Positions 10,940 through 21,524 of a stretch of DNA of 64,000 nt are shown here, piece after piece; within the stretch, counting starts at the first letter, position 1; each line of letters opens with the position of its first letter. The position numbers and the translations under genes were made by a program. The stretch is from Butyriboletus loyo (taxonomy: Eukaryota > Basidiomycota > Agaricomycetes > Boletales > Boletaceae): NCBI GenBank assembly GCA_038093515.1, contig JBBPSI010000049.1:62001-126000 (forward strand). Direction: 5' to 3'. The notes below the pieces were generated by a model. That model ran no database searches. It saw only the letters and a program-made list of their open reading frames with translations, and was not told where the DNA came from.

Positions 10940-12094
10940 TCATATTCTGGAGGGGTTTACAGCCAGATACCCTCCATCGATAACCAACTCCTGTCCATTC
11001 ATGTATGCTGCTGCAGGCGACGCGAGGTATACCGCTGTGCCAGCCATCTCCACCGCCCTGTATTCAACAATCAGAAAAAAATCGGTTCGTGGGTGGATGC
11101 TGGAGGAAACATGGAGTCCATTGACTTACGTTCCTGGCCGTTTGGCGGGCACTGACACGACAGGCATGCCCACCGCGTCCGTCGCTTCTTGACCAGAAAT
11201 AGCACTGTGTGTCATCTCACTCTCGTACACGCCTGGTGCAATCGCGTTCACACGGACTGGGATGCCTCGGAGGGCAAACTCTGTAGAGAGCATTTTGGTG
11301 AGGTGAGATGCAGCTGCCTTTGAGCTGTTGTAGCAGAACTAAACAATCGCATCATGATTCAGTTGAGAGGGAAGAAAAGTCAGTTCCGCACGTGTCTCTG
11401 CGCAACTTTAGTCAGTCCACTTATACTCGTGATGTTGATCACATTCGAAGTGAATCCGGGTCTATCCTGAGATCCCTTGTCGAGCAATTCCAGGAAAGCC
11501 ACAGTCATAAAGTAGACGGAGAACGTGTTGACGGAATACAACGCAGACCATTCTTCAAAGGATTCGTTGTTGAAGAGGTATTGGCTGATTTCTTCCGCCT
11601 TTTTGGGAGTTGTGGGCGACGGGTTGTTGAGCTCAGAGGAGCGGGGGCCGGATTGACCGGCGCTGTCACAGAACAGTCAACGATCAAAGATCAACGGAAG
11701 TGATATATATCCTCACTTGTTCACAAGGATATGCAACTTGCCTTCGTCGTTTCTGAGCTTCTGCACGGCCAGTTGGATATCATCCTTGTTGGTGGTGTCC
11801 ATCTTCAGCCTAAAGTTGCGCAACGAATGCCGTTGGAACGAGATCTAGTGCACTGCGATTAGTGAGATCTCACGCGATTAGGCTCCCCATGGTATCTTTC
11901 TTGCTGTTATTCCAGGACTCGGCGACATTCTGAAGAACTTCCAGTCGTCGCCCAGTGAGATAGACACGCGCCCCGTTGGCAGCAAGCCCCTGAGCAATCA
12001 TCAGCCCGATCCCGGTGCCACCGCCTGTCACGAGAGCAACTAGACCATGGAGGTTATATAACTTTTCCAGTGTGAACTGAGTGGGGGAAGTCAT
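10940..12094 (-). CDS. Short-chain dehydrogenase/reductase
   Basis: NAD(P)-dependent classical SDR. Five exons on the complement fit: 12094-11874, 11809-11717, 11662-11392, 11338-11130, 11057-10940 (303 residues). Motifs: [15 protein letters not shown] nucleotide-binding fold, [15 protein letters not shown] (Asp of the adenine pocket), LHILVNNAG-like LHILVN-NAGQSG, the NITSISG strand carrying the catalytic Ser, [11 protein letters not shown] with catalytic Tyr and Lys, [15 protein letters not shown], and the C-terminal [14 protein letters not shown]. The region between NAGQSG and the catalytic Ser is longer than minimal SDRs, as in fungal relatives of gluconate or sorbitol dehydrogenases. The gene follows the flavoprotein gene head-to-tail (about 190 bp), so the two may be co-expressed. 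Substrate cannot be told. Confidence 0.9.
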
Positions 12095-12351
12095 GGTTGA
12101 AGAAGGATTGGTGCAAGATGGGCAGTATATAAATGGTACCTCTAAGCAGGAGGTTGGTCACCCATGGCATCGATCCGACGCGCCGGGCCGGGGACAGTTA
12201 GTTTATAGAGATATCAAGTACATTCGACATATTACACTTTTCAGTACCACTACCAACGGTTAGGTCAGTATCTGAAATCCAAATGATTCTCTATGCAGGG
12301 GGGGCTAGACATCACAGTGAATCGGCAACCAAAAAAACAAGGAATTATCGC

Positions 12352-13632
12352 CTACATCACATTTACCTCAACCACTGCCACGGGAGTTACCAGATTGCCA
12401 ACTTGAATGGACTTCAGTGAGGGTAGCTGTGCTGCAAATCCAAGCAGCAACGACGGCTCGACCCAGCGACCTTCCGCCATCAAATTACTCAACGAAGTGT
12501 TGCGCCATATGGTGTCCATAAACGTGCGCAACGCAGCAAACGGTCTAGAATGCCGACTTAGTGCATCCAGCGTGGGTGCACTGGGATCTTGCAAACATAG
12601 ATTCTTGACTTCCGGGATCGATAGTCGAGAAAGTATGGCGATGAGTTCGGGTGGGATATCCGACACTTCATCGGCCACGCGGAGTGACAACGATTCGAGA
12701 GAAGGCAAAGCGACATCATCATCGCCAATCAGGGGCCTTTGGAAGTGTAATGCCTGGAAAGTTTCGACCTTGTGACAAATACACAATCTGAGTTCCCGGA
12801 GTCGGGAGGAGACCTGTAACATTGACAGAATCTCATTAACGACCTCTTCCCCGCGATTGAACCCGTGATGTGTGTAGTCCAAGAACGAAAGGTTCCCAAA
12901 CAACTCTGGGATCCATGTCAACCGCACGCCTTCCAACGTGGCTCGGGCGAGCCTCGGAGCAAAGCCACCAAAGAGGCTGAACGCTTTCATATCGTCGTTC
13001 TGGGGGTACCGAAGCGTGAGGGACTCGAGCTTTGGTACTTCGACGGCACCGTTGAAAGGTCGGTCACCCTTGTAAGGAGATCGATGATGCCAAAGACAAG
13101 AAGTTGACCAACAAAAGGGTCCAAGTGCCGCGTTCCATAAGTATGGGGCGTATGAGTTGAACCGGATGTCAAGTGATCGCAACGCAGAAAAGTGCGGGGC
13201 GAGGAGGTGCACCTGGAGTGCGACAATATCTATATCATATGAAGCTCTTGAACGAGGACATGACGCCAGTACAACATCGAGCGTGCACAGCCGTGCGCGG
13301 CGAATGCGCTCTTTCCACATGTGCATATTAGAATCAGGAGTAAGCGACACGCGTCGCCACAGCGAGTGTGCGTGCGACGCGATGGCTCTCCAGGAATGAC
13401 ACACGCGAGACACGAGGATGGGGAACATCATGTCATGCAGAGAGCCTAGGGCGAAAACATGCACAAGCAGCTCAGGAGGGAGGCGATGGATTGGGTGTAC
13501 GGGTTGATGGTGATTCGAGCTGTGATAGAGGGAAAGTATCATAGATGGGCGTGATATTAGTACGGGAACGACGGATGCCTCGATATTCGAGGCGAGGGTG
13601 GTGTGACCATTGGTGCGATGCGCAAGGAACAC
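12352..13632 (-). CDS. F-box protein with leucine-rich tail
   Basis: Intronless frame of 426 residues typical of the very large basidiomycete F-box family. An F-box spans about residues 48-92: HRLPPELLVHVFALGS, then FPILVSRVCHSWRAIA and LWRRVSL. The rest contains irregular leucine-rich strands (SALRSLDIRF, PKLESLTLRY, SLESLSLRV) expected to bind a target. Known role of the family: substrate adaptor in SCF ubiquitin ligases through Skp1 and Cul1; a Cul1-type cullin gene occurs in this window at 41.1-43.9 kb. Two possible upstream starts exist; the frame's first Met (13632) and a Met at residue 31 (MILSLYHSS) are both plausible because the domain begins after both. Target unknown. Confidence 0.8.
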   Translation of the reverse strand: MFLAHRTNGHTTLASNIEASVVPVLISRPSMILSLYHSSNHHQPVHPIHRLPPELLVHVFALGSLHDMMFPILVSRVCHSWRAIASHAHSLWRRVSLTPDSNMHMWKERIRRARLCTLDVVLASCPRSRASYDIDIVALQVHLLAPHFSALRSLDIRFNSYAPYLWNAALGPFCWSTSCLWHHRSPYKGDRPFNGAVEVPKLESLTLRYPQNDDMKAFSLFGGFAPRLARATLEGVRLTWIPELFGNLSFLDYTHHGFNRGEEVVNEILSMLQVSSRLRELRLCICHKVETFQALHFQRPLIGDDDVALPSLESLSLRVADEVSDIPPELIAILSRLSIPEVKNLCLQDPSAPTLDALSRHSRPFAALRTFMDTIWRNTSLSNLMAEGRWVEPSLLLGFAAQLPSLKSIQVGNLVTPVAVVEVNVM

Positions 13633-15284
13633 CCTGCATTCCTTCCCCTCTGCCGGGGGCCTTGTAGAGGTCAGAAATACTCAGATATGCAAGGAGGTTC
13701 TACACGCACGATTCGAGTCGTACTTTGTCTTGAACAGCGTTCGTGAAAGAACGGGTCAGGACCAACTCAAGGCGACGAGAGCGCCTGAGGGTCGAAGGTG
13801 GCATGCCCGTGGGGCGGGTTTGCCAGGAGGTCAGAAATTAAGAGTGGGCCAAACACGCCATGCGACTTTTATGGATAACTCGGAAGCCACAGGGGCTGGG
13901 TCCGAGGAATAAAGCAAGGCGAGTATGGTCAGGTGAGAGAGTAGAAGCATGAGCGGTTGATTGGATTGTCATTTCAACAATCACCGTTGCTGTGCGATAC
14001 GTGTGGATGACGGCAAAAGTTCGACAGCTCCTAGAAAGACCAACTACGCCGAGTCTGTCAAGGAAAGGTCCGTGGTCATGATCCTGTTGGGAACCATTGA
14101 AGCGAGGGCGCTGTAACGATGTGACAACGAGCTAACAAGAAGGAACGTAATGTAATGGTGATATATACACGGTAAAGCCGTCGGACCGCCCACTGTCAAA
14201 TGCTATAAATGAAACCAGGTTGGGCGCACGATCCCTTCAACTCTGTAACCCTGCTTCATTTTGGGCATATTGCACCAAGCCAGTTGTAGAGACGTCCGAA
14301 GTTGCATTTGCACATTTATTTCCACCGCGGTTTTCAGCCCGCCACACCCCGCGATCAGAGCACGTACACCACATCGCACCTCACATGACTTACATGAACC
14401 GCCGAAGCCACTCATGTCGAGAAAAGCCCCAGTGCATCGACCTCGAGGGCGAGAGGAGTGACTCAAAGGTTATGAGGACCTACCTCAACCGAGACAGATA
14501 CGTCGGGAGTATCCTACCATGATGGGGACATGGGGAACTGTAGAATACGTCAACGGACACTTGGGAGTGAAGGGATGAGAAAAACGCACCAAGGAGGGCT
14601 GGAGATGAGCCGAGAATGCCACGCAACAAAGCACGCATATCAGGTAAATTCCACAGTGCACTAGAACTTCTAGGACATACAAAGTAGCACAACGACGGGA
14701 CGATCGTGTCAAGTCAAGATAGAGCGCCGGGAGGTCATTTAAACAAGCTAGGAGGATTGAGAGGCGCCAAGAATGTTTGGAAGTGCCAGAACAACGGCGA
14801 CAACGGTGAATACCATGGAAGATGCGATGGCAAGGATGGCTCAACAAGCGGCACACACAGCGACGAGGCTGCTACTGTTAAAGATGAGGCTAGTTAGTAC
14901 CAACGGCGCAAGCGCAAGTCCAGAGACGTACCTAAGCCATCTACAATATCTGGGAAGCATGGCAGATGCCCTATAGAATCCATAAACCCACCGTATCGAC
15001 GTGGACAGCCTAGAAGTGTCAGTCGAGAGCAATAAGCTTACCAAGTCAGATGATCGTGTCAGGGTCATATCAGGCGTATCAGAGCGATCGGGTATGTTTT
15101 AATTGGAGAAAGCATTCCTGAGGCACGCAATACACGAGCACAACCTGAGAGCAAATCCAAGTGCAAAACTTGAGCCATGTCCTAACTTCCGGGGCACCGA
15201 CAGGTATTACCGTATTTAGTAATGTAGACTCGTAGCTGCAAGTCTCTAAGGAAACATCATACCGCGACGCTCACTGGCTTCGAC
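13633..15284. other. Gene-poor region
   Basis: About 1.65 kb with no recognisable gene. Overlapping short frames on both strands between 14200 and 15070 (for example 14203-14466 minus, 14220-14522 plus, 14485-14856 minus) have no splice logic or motif. The right end must hold the promoter of the splicing factor gene starting at 15285. Confidence 0.5.
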
Positions 15285-18200
15285 ATGGATGCGAGCGAGG
15301 GTCTCGACGCACTTGCCAACCTACTCACTGAGCTATCTGTCAGCTCTTTTGATATTAACCTTCACGTTCAGCACATCCATCTGGCCTGTTCTCTTGACAT
15401 GGATGCACAGGTCCTCGTAGCTCAAGAAATGGCTGCAAGCTACCTTGCGGTCGGGGACGACGTCTGGCTACCCCTCATCGAGGCAAAAATGTCTTCTGCA
15501 AACCTGGAAAATCGGGCCGGTGTCTTGGAGGTGCTGGAACTTTACGCACGCGCAGAGGCCGACTATCTATGTACGTGAGGATTTCCTGTTGCGACAGTAT
15601 ACGTTGAACGGCTGTTACAGCTATTCCCATATTACAGAAACACATCGAATTCTTAATCGACCGCCATGCCTATTTCGCCGCGCCAGAGGTGCCACCAGAA
15701 GAGTTAGGGGATTACTTCTCCACCGCGTGGACCCGTGAAGCCATTTCGGTGGTCGTTTCTCAAGGTACTGGACATCTTACAAAGGTAATAACTTCTTTGA
15801 TACGATGTAGGGTGATCTGACGTTAGGCTGAAAGAGTCGGTACCTTTGGGAGTTGCAGAGAGACTGGGAACTTGAGATGATCGAAGCAGCTTCTCCGACC
15901 GAAAGGTGCGTGTGGCTCTCTGGATATTATGCCCGCTCATCACGAACGACAGGCCCGAACTCATCCAACACACCGAGGAACTCCATCTTGCGCGCCTTCA
16001 GCAACCGCATGCAGGTCAGTTTCGAACAGTTCCGAACTGCACCTATTTGCTTTCATTTGCTATAGCTAATCCTCTGTACTTAAAGGCTACGAGGATACGT
16101 ATCAGTCGTATTCCTCATTCACAACAACGTACAAACCAGTGACGGAGTACGAATCAATACTTGTCGCAGCTTCGAGGCTACGTTCCCGTGCTGTCAAAGC
16201 ATACGAGCGGCGGGAACCCTCGGAACTCTCCCTCGTAAGGAGATATTCTGTCCATTTTCCCTCTTTATCTTAATTTGTGTTTTGATTCAAGACTTCTCTT
16301 GAAGCATATATGCAGTATCTTGCATCAGAGCGAAGGGATAAATCTCCAGACGTCTTTATTATTACGGGATTGTACGAACGGTCGATTGCCGAGGCTGCGA
16401 AGCGTCGTTTCGCCGGAGAAGGGAGCGCAGAGCAAACGCTGCGCACACTTTGGCTGCGTTATATTGATTTTCTGGTACGTTAAAGGAAGAGTTCCTTACT
16501 CTATCTTTTCCTTTGACTGATGCGTCATCATTTCGACCAGCGTGGGCAAGGGGTAGATGAAGACGACCTGGCGCGCACAATCCAACGTGCAACAAGAAGT
16601 GGGCCCGGTTCAGGTGAAGTATGGGCACGGTATATCCGTCATTTGGTATGTGTGACACGGTCTACTGCCCAGTTTATGATTGACGATGGCATTACAGGAA
16701 CGAAGAGCAGAAGCTGAGCCAGAGGATACATCGATGGATGGTAGTGAATCAATATCGGGTATTTGTTTCGTGATGCATAGACTTCGTGATGGATCTTCTA
16801 AGCATCCAAGCAGATGTCTACCAACGCGCTCTTTCTACGAACCTTTTCACCAAAACAAACCCGAAGGGACCTGACCTGGATCTTGAGCAAATCATACCCT
16901 TGGTTCTTGCCCGCGCCGGCGCCGAAAAACGAGCAATTGAAGCTGGAAAGGGAGATGAAAATGCCTTTAGCACGTTAATCAAGGTTGTAGAAGACGGTCT
17001 CGTCATGGTGAGACAAGGTAGGTAACGGCAAATATAATTAGATTCGGCCATCTTGAGCGGTTCGCTTTCAGCTTCGAAGGCCGGAGACCAACGATTCAGG
17101 CTGGAGAAATTCCTGTCTGAACTGGTGTGTTCTCTTTATTTCTTTGGGATGGTGGCTAATGTCTTGGATATAGTATCTAAGCCTTGCAGATGTTGCAGAC
17201 GCGGCTGTCGCTCTGTGGGCGTCTGCTGCTGCACACTACAAGTCCAACTGGGCCGTATGGGTGGCTTACACTGATGTCCTCATGTGGGTGTCCACTCACA
17301 ACTATGTTCTTGACTCATCGGCATTCGTTTATAATTCCACAGCCGAACGGATCGACATGACGCTGCGCGATCCGCTTTCCAAGATGTTAGTACTAAAAAT
17401 CTTGATTATCCCGAAGCGCTCTGGGATTCCTGGCTCAGTTTTGAGCATGCGCATGGCTCTCTGGATTCGCTTGAGGATGCCCTTGCGCGCGTCGAGCGTG
17501 CAAGAACCCAAGTTGAAGCGAGACGGATAAGGGTAAGTGAATCCTCGCGCCGATTTATTCTACACGTGTGGCTCAGTGTAAAGCGGTGTCCCTTTCGTAG
17601 GAGGCACAAAAAGCATATCAGGCAACTCAGTATGCCATGGAGCAGCAGGCCGCATCTGTGCCTGTCACATCTGCCTCTGCGAGCGTGACGCAGGGAGAAA
17701 CTCCTGCTGCATCTGGTGACGGGATGGATATTGATGTTCCAGCTACTTCCGTCCAACCTCCAGGGAAACGCAAAGCAAGCGAGGAGCCAGAAGCCCACGG
17801 GGGTGCTAGTAAGAAAGTGCGAATGGGTATGATCTCGTTTTATCACTCTGCTCTTATCTCGATTGATTGTTCTCGGTTAGAACCTTCAGATGCGCCTTTA
17901 AAAAGGTATGTCTTGTGCAGAGGGTAGGAATTTTGATGTTGATTTGTCTGCTCGATGATCATAGGGATCGCGAGAATTGCACTGTGTTCGTTGCTGATTT
18001 ACCAGCTGGCGCCGGCGAGGAACAGGTCAAAGCGCTCTTCAAAGATGTGTGTATTAGATCAGAGCATGAGGTACATCATGCCAAACTAACTGCGCAGTGC
18101 GGAGAAATACGTGGAATCAAGATCGCTAACCTGCCAGAAACGCTTGTTGGAACTGTTGAATTTGCTACACGAGTATGTGATTCCGGCGCTTAAGAAGCTG

Positions 18201-19582
18201 CATTTTTATCTTTGCACAGGAAAGCATCCCAGCCGCGCTGACCAAAGACAAGAAACGCATAGAGGGGACGGAAGTTAACGTACACCTCGCATGGCGTTCG
18301 ACTTTATACGTGACAAACTTTCCCGAGAAAGTAGATGATGCTGCCATTCGAGATCTATTCGGACAGGTTTGTCTTCCTGATTCATCCTTGTCTCACTAAC
18401 ATTGCTGTTAGTATGGTCCCATATTCGATGTCCGGTGGCCGAGCAAAAAATTTAAAGCGACACGCCGGTTCTGTTATTTGCAATTCACGTCACCAGTAAG
18501 TCTGCGACAGTCATCGGTTCACATATGCTTGACACGGTAGGTAGGTATCTGCGGAGAGGGCACTCGAGTTACACGGTCGTGAACTCGAGCCTGAGCGGAC
18601 ACTTAGTGTCTATATCTCGAACCCAGAGCGGAAGAAAGAGCGCACCGACGCTGATGCGAATGAACGAGAGGTATACGTTGCAGGTCTTAGTAAATACACC
18701 AACAAAGCAGACCTCCAGGGAATATTTTCGAGGGTGGGTTCTCTATTCCCATTTAGCATTTGGCACTGATCCGAGCGATTCATTTAGTATGGAACTATCA
18801 AGGACGTTCGTCTGCCAGAAGACAAGAATGGCCGGTCAAAAGGTTTTGCATTTGTTGAATTCGAAAATGAGGTGCACGTTTCATGTTTGGTGTTCTTGTG
18901 TGCGGATCTAACCGTATTCAGGCGGATGCCCTCGCTGCTCTCTCCGCAAACAACTATGAGCTTAAGAAGCGACGGATAGCAGTGACCCTTGCAGATACAC
19001 GCGTACAGTCAAAAAACCGGTAGGTCTTCTGCCTGAAGAATGCAAGATGGATTTGATTTTCGGTATCTAACAGGGAAGGATGGACAGAGAGTGGGCTTGG
19101 CCGACGTGCAGAAATCCGGAATCGTTCTGTCCGTATTCGAAACCTGCTTCCGGATACGCAGGAAGGGCTCCTGCAACAAGCACTCGAGAAATATGCAGCA
19201 GTGAACCGCGTGGAGTTTTTTGCCGATATTGGTGAAGCAGTTGTCGAGTTAACCAACGCTGCAGTAATAACATTTTTGTGGACGCGTGCCATCGGCTGAC
19301 GAACTTGATTAGGAAGCAGGCAAGCTGCTGTTGCGGCCAGAGTCGATCGTTTTCAATGGTATCGATCTGGAGATATCCGAGCAAGCATTAACGGCTGCGA
19401 CAAGTGCGGGTGAATTGTTCGTGCCTCGTACAGCGGCCACGAGACCGAGAGCGGGTCTGGGACGTGCACGCAAGCCTGGCATCGGTGCCTCGAAACCTCA
19501 GAGTGGCGCCGCCAATGAGAGGCAAGAGATAGCGAAAGTTGGAGGGAAAGGACAGGATGATTTCAGAAAGATGTTGGGTTGA
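15285..19582 (+). CDS. SART3/Prp24-type U4/U6 snRNP recycling factor
   Basis: Nuclear RNA-binding factor that re-anneals U4 and U6 snRNAs after splicing. The gene is broken by about 22 short introns; continuous phase was followed through the whole gene. N-terminal half: HAT (half-a-TPR) helices with the aromatic pattern, for example YLWELQRDWELEM, TLRTLWLRYIDFL, GEVWARYIRHL, NWAVWVAYTDVL and ALWDSWLSFEHAHGS. A basic low-complexity linker follows (GKRKASEEPEAHGGASKKVR). C-terminal half: four RRM-like domains starting near NCTVFVADLP, STLYVTNFPEKV, REVYVAGLSKYT (with RNP1 KGFAFVEFEN) and SVRIRNLLPDT; the last is degenerate, like the occluded RRM4 of yeast Prp24. The protein ends GQDDFRKMLG, the start of the conserved Lsm-binding tail. 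Presence of HAT repeats favours the SART3-like architecture over budding yeast Prp24. Confidence 0.93.
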
Positions 19583-20840
19583 CAGCGCTGGTTGTAGTCC
19601 CTGTATTGGATCGATCTCCTTTTGGGTCCGGGTGACATGACAGCTTCAATTGCCATCAGTGCCTGCTGCGAAACAGTGCTGCTTCTGCTTGTGTACTGCC
19701 TACTCTGCTGCCTTCCTACTCGATCCCAGGCGATATGTCCTCATAAACCGAAAGGATCGATCGATGAAACGACAAACCCGACACGACTGCCGACGTCCCA
19801 AATCGGGTGGGCCGCCTCCACGCTCAAAACCGTCTCACTGTCGAGTCGACGATGCCAATGTCGCCATAGCCGTGCTATATTTCGTTCTCGTACTTGGTCC
19901 TCTCGTATGCCCTGCACGTCGTTTATACGCTCACTGTTAGTTTGCACCACTAGCCGTTACCACCCCACGTTTTCCAAGTTCGTACGTGTCGAGCCTCGAC
20001 TTCAAGGGCCTCTCTAATGATTGATCCACCCCCGATATACTGTCTTGTGCTCGCTGTCGTCCTCACGACCGCTCTCGCTTGTCGTTTGCTATTTTTCATT
20101 TAATTTCCTGGTTGGGCGTTCGAAACGAGCGACCGCGACGCGCCGGTCTGCGCCCTGAGGATGAGTCGCCGTCCACACAGGGGAGTCCCAACTCACGTAA
20201 GATTCTAACTTAGAGCGGGGCCGCTTTATAAGTTTTGCGCAGAAGAGTCGTTTTTCATGTCGCGCCAAAAGTTGGAAAAACTGCTCGTGCAGTCATCCCA
20301 CATGTGCCTCTTAGTAGCACACATATAAGGATTTCTGAGAGTTATCATCGTGTTGTGGTGTTGCAATGCAATTTGGTTGAGTTTGCGTCCGCAACTGTAA
20401 GGAGGTAGCACCGCTACAGCACCAAATCTGGGAACCACGCACGTGCCCCATCGTCTTGGTCCGTGCACTAGTCGTCGAAGGTATATATACGGGTGCTCGA
20501 CAAGCAGAATCTTTACCACTCTGGCCTTTTGGCTTAGATCAAGTGTAGTATCTGTTCTTAATAGTTTAACCACTATTATGAGGGCACCGCCCTCATTCTT
20601 TGGTTATCAAATTTTTGCCGCCCTCTGTCCCCGCGAGCTCTGCTTGCACCTCCGGGGGCGTGATGACCCTGCCACTGCACTGCCGGCTTGTGTTGTCGGG
20701 GGATCTCCCTCGCTTTGTTTTCTCTTTGCTGTCTTTCCTTTCGGTGTCATTTGGCACTTGTCGGAATTCAGCAAACAGATTGCAAGGCCAAGTTTTGTTG
20801 TTGCAGCCAAGTAGACTGCAATGCTCATGATTTGTATGCA
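19583..20840. other. Intergenic region
   Basis: About 1.26 kb after the splicing factor stop with no supported gene. Frames at 19622-20017 and 20443-20814 overlap others on both strands and show no motif. Holds the 3' flank of the splicing factor and unique-looking sequence up to the reductase relic. Confidence 0.5.
20578..20596. repeat. Perfect 8-bp inverted repeat (hairpin)
   Basis: ATGAGGGC, spacer ACC, GCCCTCAT. GC-rich stem of eight pairs with a three-base loop. It could be a small structured element or chance; it lies about 270 bp before the reductase relic. Confidence 0.5.
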
Positions 20841-21440
20841 GGTAGATCAATGCATATCTACTTAGGCCAGGACATTGTATATTTCTACATCCACAGGTGG
20901 GATTGGGAAACTTCCATTGAAGAAATCACTTGCAACAAGCAAGTGCTCTATTTGGTATGTGTCGAATCTCATTGATGCTTCCTGTGTTTGTTTTTGATAT
21001 GTCCCAGGCAAACCAATACGCTTGTGATCATGAAAAGGCACCAAGGTTTCTGGAGTGCCATGGATCCCACTATCGAGCGAGACATTTCCCCCATATGCAA
21101 AGCTCGTGGTAGGTTTACGGGCAATGGTCTTGGCTCCTTGGAGCGTCTTCGCAGGGGGGAAACTTCACGGTGATGAGGAAGGGGCGATGTAGGCCATGCG
21201 TTCGGAGATGCAGAATGGAGGCGGAGCGCCATGAGCGCAGGCATTGGACAAGGTTTGCCAAAGAAGTCGGTGCCAAGCACGTTCATGTTCACTGCGGTAG
21301 CGATTGCATACGCATATGTCATGTAAAACTTTGGCCCCGTATGTGTTCCCGATCATTGGTGGTCGCAGGGTGGATTGATCGTACCAGGAATCTCACCCGA
21401 GTGTCATTGGAGCGTATAGTGACACGAACGACCATCGATG
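20840..21440 (+). pseudogene. Decayed copy of aldo-keto reductase
   Basis: A truncated and mutated relic of a gene closely related to the reductase at 3543-4972, in opposite orientation. Alignable pieces in order: GCATATC followed by a deletion, DIVYFYIHRWDWETSIEEI (intact gene: DILYVHWWDWETSIEEM), a shortened segment ending KQVLYL directly followed by a GTATGTGTCGA intron-like donor as in the intact gene (GTACATGTCGA), SQANQYACDH (intact: SQANQYARDH), DISPICKARG, LAPWSVFAGG-like sequence, AKEVGAKH, and VFPIIGGRRV in shifted frames. Stops and frameshifts are frequent. Because the intron donor and flanking intron bases are kept, the copy arose at DNA level, not by reverse transcription. The 5' third and the last exon are absent. 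Confidence 0.8.
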
Positions 21441-21524
21441 AACAGTCTTCTGGAAACATATCCGACGCTCCGAACGTATTTCGATTTTGCCAACATAGAA
21501 AAATCATCCCTACATGGATGCTGG

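Noticed and set aside
14200..15070. Cluster of short overlapping frames on both strands
   Set aside because: No consistent phase, introns or motifs; treated as intergenic.
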